Positions 1 through 13,000 of a stretch of 64,000 nucleotides of DNA are shown here, in pieces. The notes below the pieces were generated by a model. It was not told where the DNA came from. It did no database searches and was given only the letters and a program-made list of their open reading frames with translations. Source of the DNA: Diphasiastrum complanatum (Eukaryota > Streptophyta > Lycopodiopsida > Lycopodiales > Lycopodiaceae); the NCBI GenBank assembly GCA_029204225.1, contig CM055092.1, positions 28,570,359-28,634,358 on the forward strand. Direction: 5' to 3'. The position numbers and the translations under genes were made by a program. The number at the start of each line of letters is the position of its first letter. Within the stretch, counting starts at the first letter, position 1.

Positions 1-497
1 TATCTGACTTTGATTGCTTTTTTGGATTCAGATTTTGCAAGAGACAGGTTGGATAGGAAATCCACAAGTGCTTACACTATATTTCTTGGAGGGAGCTTGG
101 TTTCTTGGCTATCAAAGAAGCAGACAACTATTTCCTTATCATCTTGTGAAGCTAAATACAAATCTCTTACAACCACGACAAAGGAGGTTTTATGGATTAA
201 AAGGCTACTTTTGGAGCTAAAGTGTTATGCAGATGAAGATCTTCCAATTATCAAGAATGATAACATTTTTGCTTAAGCTCTTGCAAATAATCCAGTCTTT
301 CATGCAAGAGCAAGCATATTGAAGTGGCTCATCATTTTGTAAGAGAAAAAGTCATTGGGAGAGAGATCTCATTGGAACATGTTGCATCTTCAGATTGTGT
401 TGCAGATCTTCTCACCAAACCTCTACTCAAGAATGTCTTTATGAAGATGAGGTCTAACCTTGGCCTAATCTCAAAGTCTATGTTGATAGGAACATAA
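1..497 (+). pseudogene. Copia family A RNase H, C-terminal piece (broken)
   Basis: This is the C-terminal RNase H part of a Ty1/copia polyprotein, the activity that removes RNA from the RNA/DNA hybrid during reverse transcription. Visible copia signatures are SDFARDRLDRKSTS, the CEAKYKSLTTTTKEVLWIKRLL segment, and after the breaks SKHIEVAHHFVREK and DLLTKPL. A TAA at 274-276 replaces a serine codon present in the inverted copy at 1131-2206, and a one-base frame change follows near 315. The gene enters the window already inside RNase H, so its RT part, if present, lies to the left. It is nearly identical to the minus-strand copy, so the two arms form an inverted repeat. It cannot make a full protein. 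Confidence 0.88.
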
Positions 498-583
498 ATT
501 TTAAGGAGTGTGAAGATTACTAAAATATTATCTTCCTATCTCGAGTTTGGGGCCATGTCCATGATGATTTCCACTAGATTTCA

Positions 584-1061
584 TGTTGTACATAAAAGGT
601 ATGTGAATTGAGCACATAACCTTCTAGTATAGCTCGGATTTTAGTTAGATAGATTCAATTTTGATGACATGCAGAAGTTTAGATAGCATGCAATGTCATA
701 TTGTATGCATGCAAGCCACATGCAATCAGTGCATGCAACATGCAAAGTGGTTTCTATGATCTACACATGTCTAGGCAGTTTTATGAGTTGACATGCAGTA
801 CATGCAACATACATGCATGCAGTTACACATGTGGATCTCTGGTAGATGAATTAGTTCAGTTAAGTGGACTTTCCATGCAACTCCACTGTAGGAATTCGAG
901 TCTCTCTCATGTAGGGAAAGCTTGGCAAAACATTGTGAATATTGAGATTTTCGTGTTTTGGATCATTCTCTCTCTACTCGAGTTTGCCATCATTGATTTT
1001 CTCTCTCTACCCGAGAGCAACCTGTTTTTTCCATACTGAACACTTAGAATTATTTCTGACA
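584..1061 (+). repeat. Possible LTR downstream of copia A RNase H
   Basis: The segment follows the RNase H end and a short G-rich run (GAGTTTGGGG near 543) that could be a decayed polypurine tract. It begins TGTTGTAC and ends TTTCTGACA, matching the TG...CA rule and resembling the TTTGACA end of the LTR at 46092-46720. No second copy is visible in the window and no primer-binding site follows, so the limits are a guess. Confidence 0.25.
667..877 (+). promoter_or_regulatory. Cluster of CATGCA (RY) motifs
   Basis: CATGCA occurs eleven times in about 210 bp, including an overlapping CATGCATGCA near 826. CATGCA(TG) is the RY element bound by plant B3-domain factors such as ABI3/FUS3. The cluster lies inside the presumed LTR, where a retroelement promoter would be. 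The motif density is seen directly; a regulatory role is inferred. Confidence 0.4.
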
Positions 1062-1130
1062 TTCAATTCTCATAGTGAGGAGTTAGATTTTTCATCAGAT
1101 GTATGCCATTGTGCTCTTGTCATAGATTTT

Positions 1131-2206
1131 TCAAGCATACTGTCCTTTGATCAATCTTGCATAAAAGACTTGATTATTTGCAAGAGCTGAAGCAAAAATG
1201 TTATCATTCTTGATAATTGGAAGATCTTCATCTGCATAACGCTTTAGCTCCAAAAGTAGCCTTTTAATCCATAAAACCTCCTTTGTCGTGGTTGTAAGAG
1301 ATTTGTATTTAGCTTCACAAGATGATAAGGAAATAGTTGCCTGCTTCTTTGATAGCCAAGAAACCAAGCTCCCTCCAAGAAATATAGTGTAAGCACTTGT
1401 GGATTTCCTATCCAACCTGTCTCTTGCAAAATCTGAATCCGAAAAGGCAATCAAAGTCAGATCTTCTCCTTTGTAGAATAATCCATAATCCAAGGTAGAA
1501 GATATATACCTCAAGACTCTTTTAGCCAACTTCCAATGATATAACTTTGGATCCTGCATGTGTTGACTTAGCTTATGAACACAAAAGCTTAGATCAGGCC
1601 TAGTCACTGTTAAACAAATAAGTGAGCCAATAAGACTCCTATAAAGAGTGATGTCCACGAAGGATTTTTCATCATCTTTCATAGGAACTTTTACAGCGTG
1701 CTCCATAGGTATATCTACGCCTTTATAGTTTTCCATATGGAATTTCCTAAGCATGGAAAGTGCATATCTACTTTGGCTTATAAATGCATGACCTTTCCAA
1801 AAATCTATTTCAAGGCCTAGAATATAGTGAAGAACTCCTAAGTCCTGCATCTTAAACTCAGTACCAAGTGCATGCTTAGTTTCTTCAACTAGCCTCTCAA
1901 TATTTCCACAAAGAATGATATCATCTACATAGATGAGAAGTATAATTACAAAATTATCTACAAACTTATAATGTAGAGAAGGGTCATATTCACTTAGACA
2001 AGATCCGAGTGATATGAGATAGGAGTTGAGCCTTGCATACCAAGACCTTGGTGCCTGTTTTAGTCCATAAAGACTTTTGAACAAAAGACAAACTTTTGAT
2101 TCATCACCTTCACAAAACCTGGAGGCTGCTCCATGTAAATCTCCTCCTCAAGGTAACCATTGAGAAATGCATTAGAAACATCGAGTTGGAACATACTCCA
2201 TTTCTC
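1131..2206 (-). pseudogene. Copia family A reverse transcriptase-RNase H (inverted copy, broken)
   Basis: A 317-codon ORF (1131-2084) holds the copia RT from [17 protein letters not shown] through the catalytic YVDD box (IYVDDIILCGN) to RNase H. The upstream part of the same RT ([17 protein letters not shown]) is read in another frame up to about 2206, because a 4-bp deletion relative to the plus-strand copy at 3402 breaks the frame near 2100. The 3' end stops abruptly after a segment matching plus-strand position ~318 and runs into unrelated sequence. It lies head-to-head with the integrase of the next copy, so the fragment was inverted or inserted rather than forming one element. It is inactive. 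Confidence 0.9.
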
Positions 2207-2216
2207 ATCAACTAAG

Positions 2217-4060
2217 AGCAAAGGAGGAGCAAATTGTTTTGTTTCCTTTGTATATGATTATAAAGATATTCTTGGATCTATATGATGTCTTCTAAAGCCA
2301 TGGTTTATGACGTTTTCCGTACTTTCAAAGCTTATGTAGAAAAGCAGTTTTCTTTCAAGTTGAAAGATTGAGAAGTGATAGTGGAAGAGAATACACCTCC
2401 AATAAGTTTAAAGACTTTTGTGAGAGAGAGGGAATTCAAAGAGAGTTTTCTTCTTCATATGCTCCTCAGCAAAATGGAGTTGTTGAGAGAAAAAATGTAA
2501 CTTTGTGTGAATGTGCAAAAGCCATTAGGCTAGAAGCTTCTCTACCTAAAGAATTTTGGGGAGAAGCAATTGCATGTGGAAACTATCTTTGTAATAGGCT
2601 TCCTAATCTTGCAATAGGAGGAAAAACACCATTTGAGATGTTTTATAAGAAAAAGCCTAAGGTAGATCATCTTAGGATGTTTGGATGTGTATGCTTTGTG
2701 CATGTACCTCTAGAGACTAGGAAGAAGGTAGATCCTAGTGAAGGAAGAAGGAATTTTTGTAGGATATGCATCTACTAAAAAACCATACAAAGTATATCTT
2801 CCCTCTACTGACAAGAATGTTGTTAGTAGAGATGTGATCTTCTATGAAGATCAAAACTTTAACTTGATTGATGCACAGATCAAGGAGTCTCATGCAAGAT
2901 CTACAATCATCAATCTTGATGCAGCTCAAGAAGTGGTGAGGCCAAGGCTTGAGGAGTAGCAACTTCAAGCAACCACACCAAGAAGATCTACAAGAGAAAG
3001 ATCTGAGCCAAGAAGGCTCACATATGATGTGGAAGGAAGGCAAGTGAAAGGTGAAACTTCTTATCATGCTCTCTTCATATCAGATGAAGAGCCTAAGGAT
3101 GTCCAAGAAGGACTTTAATCCAAGATGTCGGTTGAAGTAATGACCCAAGAGTTTGAAGCCTTGATGTCAAACAACACACGGGAGCTTGTGGAGCCACCAA
3201 ACAACATGCATGTGATTGGATGTAAGTGGGTTTTCAAAATCAAGTATAATCATGATGGATCTATCAATAAGTATAAAGCAAGACTTTGTGCCAAAAGCTA
3301 CTCACAAATCAAAGGTCTTGACTATGAAGACACCTTTGCACCAGTTGCAAAAATGGTAACAATCATAATACTCATCTCTTGCATGTTTTCACAATTGGAG
3401 TATGTTCCAGCTTGATGTTTCTAACGCATTTCTCAATGGTTACCTTGAGGAGGAGATTTACATGGAGCAACCTCCAGGTTTTGTGAAAGAAGGTGAAGAA
3501 TCAAAAGGTTGTCTTTTGTTTAAAAGTCTCTATGGACTGAAACAAGCACCAAGGTCTTCGTATGCAAGGCTCAACTCCTATCTCATATCACTCAGATTTT
3601 GTCTAAGTGAATATGACCCTTCTTCGTATTATAAGTTTGTAGATAATTTTGTAATCATTCTTCTCATCTATGTAGATGATATCATTCTTTGTGGAAATAA
3701 TGAGAAGCTAGTTGAAGAAACTAAGCATGCACTTGGAAGTGAGTTTGAGATGCAAGACTTAGGAGTTCCTCACTATATTCTAGGCCTTGAAATAGATTTT
3801 TGGAAAGGTCAAGCCTTTATAAGTCAAAGTAGATATGAACTTTCCATGCTCAAGAAATTCCAAATGGAAAACTGTAAAAGCATAGATATACCTATGGAGC
3901 ACATTGTAAAAGTTCCTATGAAAGATGATGAAAAATCCTTTGCGGACATCACTCTTCATAGGTGTCTTGTTGGCTCACTTATATGGTTAACAGTGACTAG
4001 GCCTGATCTAAGCTTTAGTGTTCATAAGCTAAGTCAACACATGCAGGATCCAAAGTTATA
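2217..4060 (+). pseudogene. Copia family A integrase-RT, multiply frameshifted
   Basis: This is part of a Ty1/copia pol. The integrase core is clear: LRSDSGREYTSNKF, SSYAPQQNGVVERKN, FWGEAIACGNYLCNRLP, then the FVGYA motif and RT ([51 protein letters not shown]). Reading needs frame changes near 2275, 2365, 2735 and 3400, plus stops at about 2957 and 3117. Homology ends at 4060, at the same codon context where the inverted copy continues, so RNase H was lost. Gag and protease are absent to the left. Sequence identity to the copies at 1-497 and 1131-2206 shows one family. Confidence 0.9.
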
Positions 4061-4078
4061 ATTGGCAAATCTAGCTAT

Positions 4079-4510
4079 GTTAAACCATGTAAATATGTAC
4101 AATGGTGGGTCGCACACGTGTGAGGCCATAGTGCCACGTGGGAATCTACTCTAGTGTAGGTTAGATCATGTTTAAAAAGTTGTTCAAGTTTGTTTGGTAG
4201 TGGTTCCTACATTATAGGACCAAATTCCTAAATCTATAGAGTAGGTTGATCAATAGCCACCTACATTGCAAGACTCAAGGATGAGGCTAGAATGGAAAAT
4301 TAGGGCAAGAAAGCTCAATCAACTTTCTTATGACATGCTGGATTTTCAAATAACTCGAGGTGGGGAAGAGGCTTTCTATGTATTCAAATCTCTCCATAGT
4401 AATAATCTCTCAATTTTATGTGTCTAGTTTGCATTTGTTTTATGATCAATCAATCAATCACTCTTGTGAGTCATTAATAGACTCAAGGTCCAAAGTACTG
4501 TACTTTGACA
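4079..4510 (+). repeat. Possible degenerate copia LTR
   Basis: The segment starts TGTTAAACC and ends CTTTGACA. Like the confirmed LTR at 46092-46720 it carries a CACACGTGTGAGG block early on and a CCTACATTATAGGACC block in the same order, and it ends in a similar TTTGACA. No polypurine tract, primer-binding site or target duplication is visible, so it may be a relic or solo LTR. Confidence 0.4.
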
Positions 4511-6569
<2,059 letters not shown>

Positions 6570-6897
6570 ACACACACATGCTTCACTTTTCAAAACCCAA
6601 ATGGCTGGCCAATGAACCATCCTCAGGGTTTCGTGTGAAACCAATGTAGTTGATCCAGAGGGCTTTCCCACACTCTTTTTTCTTCCTAGAACTATTCTTT
6701 TTTGGGAATTCCCTACCTAGACAACACCACAACAAACACACACACACACCCACAAACACATACTTGCTTCACACATGGCTGCCTATGAACCATCCTCAGG
6801 GGTTTCGTGTGAAACCAATGTAGTTTACCTAGAGGGCTTTCCCACACTCTCTTTTTTTCTTCCTTGAACTATTCTTTTTTGGGAATTCCCTCCTAGA
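6570..6897. repeat. Direct repeat, two copies, 173-bp period
   Basis: The copies share TGAACCATCCTCAGG (6613 and 6786), TTTCGTGTGAAACCAATG, GAGGGCTTTCCCACACTC and AACTATTCTTTTTTGGG in order, separated by 173 bp. Each is preceded by a CA-rich stretch. This looks like a segmental tandem duplication of non-coding DNA. Confidence 0.9.
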
Positions 6898-7674
6898 CCA
6901 TGATGCCATCCCCAACACCAAAATAAAGACTACAAGACTCTTGGGAAGGTGCATCCATGGAAAGTCTACCGCCAAATGATTCACCTGAAGAAGACTACAC
7001 AAGATCTTTTTTTCTCTCTCTTTGTTGGGGAGAGACTTTCATACCAATCTTGTGTATGTTGCTCAGGTTCCTCACCAGGTCTTCGCCTAAATGGCCTTCC
7101 ACTCAATCTTCCAGTAGACCTTCCACTAGACGACATTCTATCAAACAAAACTTAAAAAGTGGGGAGTGTACCACCACTACAATTGCAGTGGTAGTGGTAG
7201 TGCAAAAACCATCTAATGGAGATGGAGATGACACCACTCTCTCTCCAAAATGGTGGTATCATCTCTCGCTCTTAGATTTGGGGGACAACCGTTACCACAA
7301 CATTGGTGCTGCGGAATATGCTTATGCCCTTACATTATGAACATAATTCCTTGCCCAAGCTGGGTGATTAGGTTGCATGGTCAAGGATAGGGCTTCACGA
7401 ATATGCAAAAACCTATGGTATTTTTCTATGTGTATTTTAAACTTGTTTGAATATCCATATTTCTTACTCGATGTCATGTTGGGTCAAGAAACAACAACAA
7501 GATAATTAGAAGGATGACAAGAGCTTTGCCATGCACAATGAAAATATAAAATAAATAAATTTTGTAATTTAGAAAGAATAAATAACACATTAGTATTAGA
7601 AAAATGGTCAAGATAGCTTACCTCTAGCACGACAAACCTAAAAAGAAAATCGTGTATATATATATAGGGGAAAG
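6898..7674. other. No recognisable gene
   Basis: A 127-codon plus frame (6957-7340) is low-complexity and shows no known domain. The region includes a run of GTGGTA/CCACTA triplet-like repeats near 7160-7200. Nothing else can be supported. Confidence 0.45.
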
Positions 7675-7704
7675 TACACACACACACACACACACATGTA
7701 AATA

Positions 7705-7749
<45 letters not shown>
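7675..7749. repeat. Compound microsatellite (CA)n / (TA)n
   Basis: About 11 CA units (7675-7696) and, after a short spacer with a GTGTGTG run, about 18 TA units (7713-7749). Confidence 0.95.
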
Positions 7750-7751
<2 letters not shown>

Positions 7752-9032
7752 CAAACAATCTTTTTCAGCGTATTTTTTGTAGCACTTTATAGCAAACATC
7801 CCAAATGGATGGCAAACTATAAGAGGAGCACATTGATGCATTGGTTTTTTAGCTTTGTCATGCGTCTTTGTTTGGTGAATACGAGCACAATGTTTTTAAC
7901 TAACTTTTTATAAATTACAATAGTTTTTTTGTTTTGTCATATTTTTTGTAGTTCAATGCTTCGTAAATACCTACAGATTTTTTTCAAGTGTATTTGAAAG
8001 TTGCCTTAAATGGCATAATTTTGTACTTTTGAAAAGTATGAGCAATAAATATCTTACAGATTTGTAAGGTACTTTTGCTATTCTTAGAAATTCTGAGAAT
8101 CACATTACATTTTTGTAATGTTCAGTTGCTATTTTTAGAAAGTCAGATGAAATCTAAATTTGCTATTTTCGAAAATCAACTTTCTAGAAATAAAAATAAA
8201 TTTTTTTTAAAAAAAATGTTGGTATATACGAAGGGGAAGGCCCACGGGCGGGGGGGCCTTCCACTTTGTGAGGGCCCCACCCTGGGGCCTTCCCCCTTAC
8301 TTTAACTCTTAGTGTGCACTTGTACTACAAAGTTTGTCATAATATTTCACATCACCATGTTTTCTTTGGACAAATACACCCTTATATTGTTGTAAGAATT
8401 TTTTCTTGGCATATATGCACATTATGAAATACTTTCGATAGAAAGCTCGGAGAGAGGGCGGAGCGCCTCGCTCTCTTCGAACCTCGCCAAATAGTAGTGA
8501 AAAAGAGATCACTTTTTTTTTACAAAAAAATTTAATACCCAATCCTTGAAAGAAAACAAAAATTTGCAAAACATGCAAAACTGAAAATCAAAAGATTGTA
8601 TATCCATATGCTAATATATTTTTGAACTTGATAGTCTATCTAAGATTTCAAGGATCTAGTTTTCGAATTGGACCTAAATTTGACCTCAACAATTCTAGAG
8701 TTATAACCTTCCAAATCTTAGATATTGGAAGAAATACTTTCTAACTTTGAGATTTTGTTTGTTGGTCATTGTCATCATTAGATTTAGTCAAATTTGTAAT
8801 GATAAAATATATCTAAGATGATTTTATGTTTTCAAGGGTGTCAATGAATTTTATATCATAGTCCTTACCCAAAAGTGGAGGTGCATAATACATGAGTCCG
8901 AACCATCAAATATATCGTCTTGGAGAAGTAAATGATTTATGCGGAACATTCCTTCTAAAAGGGAATTTATATAAAATTAGTTGTCTTATTGAAATCTATC
9001 TACTTGGTTGAGAACGACTCCACATAATTGTA
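7750..9032. other. Intergenic AT-rich DNA with a GC-rich hairpin
   Basis: There is no supported gene. A GC-rich island at 8232-8300 has complementary ends (GGGGAAGGCCC and GGGGCCTTCCCCC) that can form a hairpin. A second self-complementary island lies at 8446-8476 (GGAGAGAGGGCGGAGCGCC and CTCGCTCTCTTC). They might be relics of a small element, but I found no target duplications. Confidence 0.4.
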
Positions 9033-9405
9033 GCACCCTAGCGCGTCAGGGTGCGCCAACGCCAGGTGGGTGGCGCCGGGCAGGCAGGCAGGCCGGCCAG
9101 GCCTAGGTGGCGCCGGGCAGGCAGTGCCCAGGTGACGCCGAGCAGGGGCACCAGCGCCAGGTGGGTGGCGCCGGGCAGGCCCAGGTGGCACCGAGAACCG
9201 GGCAGGTGGCACTGGGCAGCTTCACACCCACCTGCACACATGTGAGTAAGTAGGTGGGTTCAGTTATATATAGGTACTGGTTTATCTCAAAGATTTGCTT
9301 ATGGGATAAGCCCTGATGCCCGACACGTGGCACCAGGGCAAGCAGTTTAAAAAAAAAAAAAAAAAACCTCCCTGCCTGGCCCACCCTGACGCGTGCGCAG
9401 GGTGC
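9033..9405. mobile_element. Small GC-rich terminal-inverted-repeat element (MITE-like)
   Basis: The left end GCACCCTAGCGCGTCAGGG and the reverse complement of the right end, GCACCCTGCGCACGCGTCAG, form imperfect inverted repeats of about 21-25 bp. The 373-bp body is flanked by TA on both sides, as expected for a TA target duplication of the Tc1/mariner type. The interior has repeated CAGGTGGGTGGCGCC and GGCAGGC motifs (9060-9215) and an A18 run near 9349-9366. It has no coding capacity, so mobility would need a transposase supplied elsewhere. The class assignment is inferred from the TA flank alone. Confidence 0.6.
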
Positions 9406-10073
9406 TAAAAATAAGAGGAGCCGGTTGAGAACATTGAACTTGTTCCGAATCCCTTGGGCAAGAAATTAAGAATGTAGTGTTGGCATACTTATTAGACCAT
9501 GCACGGAAACCAAAAGTCATTACCCAAAAATTTGTACCATTGCAAAACTTCAAGAGAAAACTTATGGTAAACAATTAATTGAATAAAGCATAAAGCAGAA
9601 TTTAGATAGGACATTTCATATTTTTCTCCCACATCTTACTTTCTCCATGTATTATACTTCATCTTTGCATTGTTGGTAAGGATTTTTAAAACAAAGGCAT
9701 TTTGCCTTTTTTTAGCTTTCTCACAATAGCTTATCCCTGTTGTGATTTGTGAGAATTTTCTGAAAGCTTGAGACATCACTCCTAGGTGAGATTAGCATTA
9801 AACTCGGTTTTCTTTTTCTTCAAATTATGTAATTCTTCTAAACAATCTTTGTTTTTTGGGTTTTGAAGATTTGCATTCTATGAGTAATGCAAAGCTTTTG
9901 AATGTTATGGGGAAGGCAAATCTTCTGGATCATGGATGTATCAATCACCTTGTTCTTGGGGAGCTTTGGTGTCAACTTTGACTGCTCCTAGTGGAATTTT
10001 AAGTATTGCTTGGTTGGGTACTGTCCAGTGTTAGATTTCTCTTGACTGCTGCTCAGCTTCATGATCTTCTTGA
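9406..10073 (-). other. 3' flank of the PDR gene
   Basis: This non-coding sequence lies directly downstream of the PDR stop codon at 10074-10076. The proximal part is expected to be the 3' UTR. I could not fix a polyadenylation site, and no other gene is visible. Confidence 0.5.
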
Positions 10074-13000
10074 TTATCTTCTTTGGAAGTTCAAGAATTT
10101 GATCGAGAGAGCAAAAACAAAGGTACACAGCACTACCAGACCCACATGCACAGCAGCAACAACACCTAGGAAGTCATGGTGATACCCAAAATAGTCTGCC
10201 AAAAATTGCTTCACTGTTGTTGTATCCTCTTGGCCTGGGATGTGAAGGACTGTGGTTACATCCCCCAGCTGCGAAGTAATGACTCCTTCTAGCGTCCACG
10301 CCACTGGTGAAGCCCAGGAGTACCATCTCCACCAGATAGGAATTTGCTGCAGCACGAAACACAAAGCAGCACATGAAGAAAAAAGCAGCCCAAGCCTCAA
10401 GGATATGCTATTGCCAAAATACAAGAAGAAGTAAACTCCGACAAACTGAAAGAACTCCTAAAGTCGCTGCCGAGAAGAGGATTTCTGGAGCAGTAGATTC
10501 ATATGAGCTTACTGGTCGAGGAATCAGGAAACCAGAGAAGAGATTCCATATGGCATAGAAGGCTGATGAAACCACGGCTGCAAGTTGTTGATTGGGTGTA
10601 AAAGCGATCGACATCATTCCGTAGAATGTGAAGTACAACAATGTGAAATACATGAAGAAGAGAAACCAGAAGAATTTTACTGTTGTCCACTGGAAGTTAA
10701 CCATCGAGTACACAACAAGTGCATAAACTATTGCCTGCAAAAGAACATATGGTAGCTCAATGAGGACCTGCAAAACGAACACATTTGATTAGACTACAGC
10801 AGGTGGAAAATTGAAGTATCTGCGAACTAAGGATCAACCAACAATGAACATTGAATAATCCTAGGACGTGCCTGTGCAAAGGCATAGGGAAGTGCAGAGT
10901 ACATCCCAGTTGCTTTTTCACGGTAGTATACGGTACGCTCAACAGCAACTACTGGTTGGACTGTTGACGAGTTATGTACACCAAGGAAAAGCACGGAAGC
11001 GTAGAGAGCTCCCATCGCATTGAATAGATCCTGCTGGGTAGTCCTGTCAACCAAACATTGTTCACTCAATGAACAGAAACATGGCGGTGTGAATGGCTAT
11101 CCTAAACCTATCCATAGAAAGTGAATGACACATGCATATCAGGGATGGTGTTTCAAGTAGAAAGTGTACCTCTTAGAACCTGTGTTCCAAAATATAGTGC
11201 CAAATATAAGGGCGCAGATGCTAGTGAAAAATATGCGCACAACCACATATAGTGGATTTTTCCAATAAGAACACTGCTGCTTCCAAAGACATGCTCTGCA
11301 TTGCTCCAAGAATGACAGGGAAAATTTTGTAGGAAAGTGCAGATCCTTTGATCCTGGAGCTGGTGTACTGAGCGCCTTAATCAATGACTCATTTTCCCTG
11401 CAAAAGCTCATTTTCGTATAGAGTTGGAAGAATCCAAAGCATTATCCTTCTATAAAAACACTAACAACAATAAGCGCCACAAAACAAAAAAAATCTGGGA
11501 AAGAAAGGTGTACATCTGGAGTAGCTGAAGCACAACGATTACCTATACAGGGAGGAGTTTTTGTAGATTTCAGCAAAATCCACCCCAAGTCTGGATTCTG
11601 CTGCTTCGGAGCTTATTTCTAGCATCCAAGTTGCAGGATTATACCCTTCCCTGATTCCAGGTACTCCATCGACAGCCTGATTTTTGCATTTACTAAAACT
11701 TGTCAGCTGCATGCCTACATATTATTACCCCATAAGCTTGTCCAAAGTAACACCTCAAGTATGTTTCTTCTAGATGACAAAATCTAGTAAAAATTGACCT
11801 GGAAATATTGAATGAGCTTGTTCGAATGCTTGCCAAGAGGACCTGCATAAATCACTCGCCCTCCTCTTTTCAGCAGCAAAAGCTGTCAATACAAAAAAGC
11901 TTTTGTTAGTAGGAACGACCAGAGCGAAGAAATGTTTTGTTTGTGACCTTTACAAAATGAGGACTAGCTTAATCCGTCAGATTTGGAACAATGGCATCTT
12001 GTGCATCTAACTTCAAGTGGGTTTAACATAAGACCTCATCAAAGGCTTCGAAAATGTCAATGCTGGGTTGATGTATGGTACAAACGACTGTTCGACCAGT
12101 CTCCACAGTGTTCCGAACTGTTCGCATTACAATGGCTGCTGCACGTGCATCTAAGCCTGAAGTTGGCTCATCCATGAAAATAATGGAGGGATTTGTAACA
12201 AGCTCAACTGCTACTGTCAACCGTTTTCGTTGCTCTGTAGATAGACCAGTCACACCCGGAAGACCAACCAAGGCGTCTCTCAAGGTTGTGAGTTCCACAA
12301 GCTCCATAACTTCTTCAACAAACATCTACATCCGGCACATGATGCAAATAAGATATTCATTCATCAGTGTTCCTTCTTGTACAATCAGCCTGAAGAATAC
12401 GTACTTCTAATTTTCAGCTTTCAAGTTAAAGCTTACGTGAGGAGAAGGATGTAGCGATATTTACCAGCCTAGTGTACTTGTCAACTTCCTTCGGCAAGCG
12501 AAGCCATGCTGAGTATACAAGAGATTCATACACAGTGACATTTGGAGAATGAATGTCTGTTTGCTCACAATATCCTGAAATGCGTGCAAAGGTATCTTGT
12601 TTCTTAGGATACCCAGATATGCACATGCTACCTTCAATATAGCCTCCAGTCTTCCGCCCAGCGAGAACATCCATTAGAGTGGTCTTACCAGCTCCACTAA
12701 CACCCACAAGAGCAGTAAGAACACCTGGCCTAAATGAACCACTCACATCGCGAAGAAGCTGCAATCGATCTTCTGCCACACCTTTCTTTTTCATTTCCTG
12801 AGATTAGATGCAATGCAACGATTTAAAATCCTTACATTCATGATCTGAAGTCCTAATACTTAAAAGAAACAGGCCAAGAAGCATGTGCTGCAAGACGATA
12901 GCAGAATAACAGAACAAGGCAATGGTAAATATAAAGACAAACGATTAAGAGGAAAAAATTTCTGATAGATAACAGACTTCAGCATCATTCAATGTCATTG

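Noticed and set aside
9038-9384. Proline/alanine-rich ORFs in the GC-rich element
   Set aside because: Frames of an internally repetitive MITE-like body; no domain and no conserved start.
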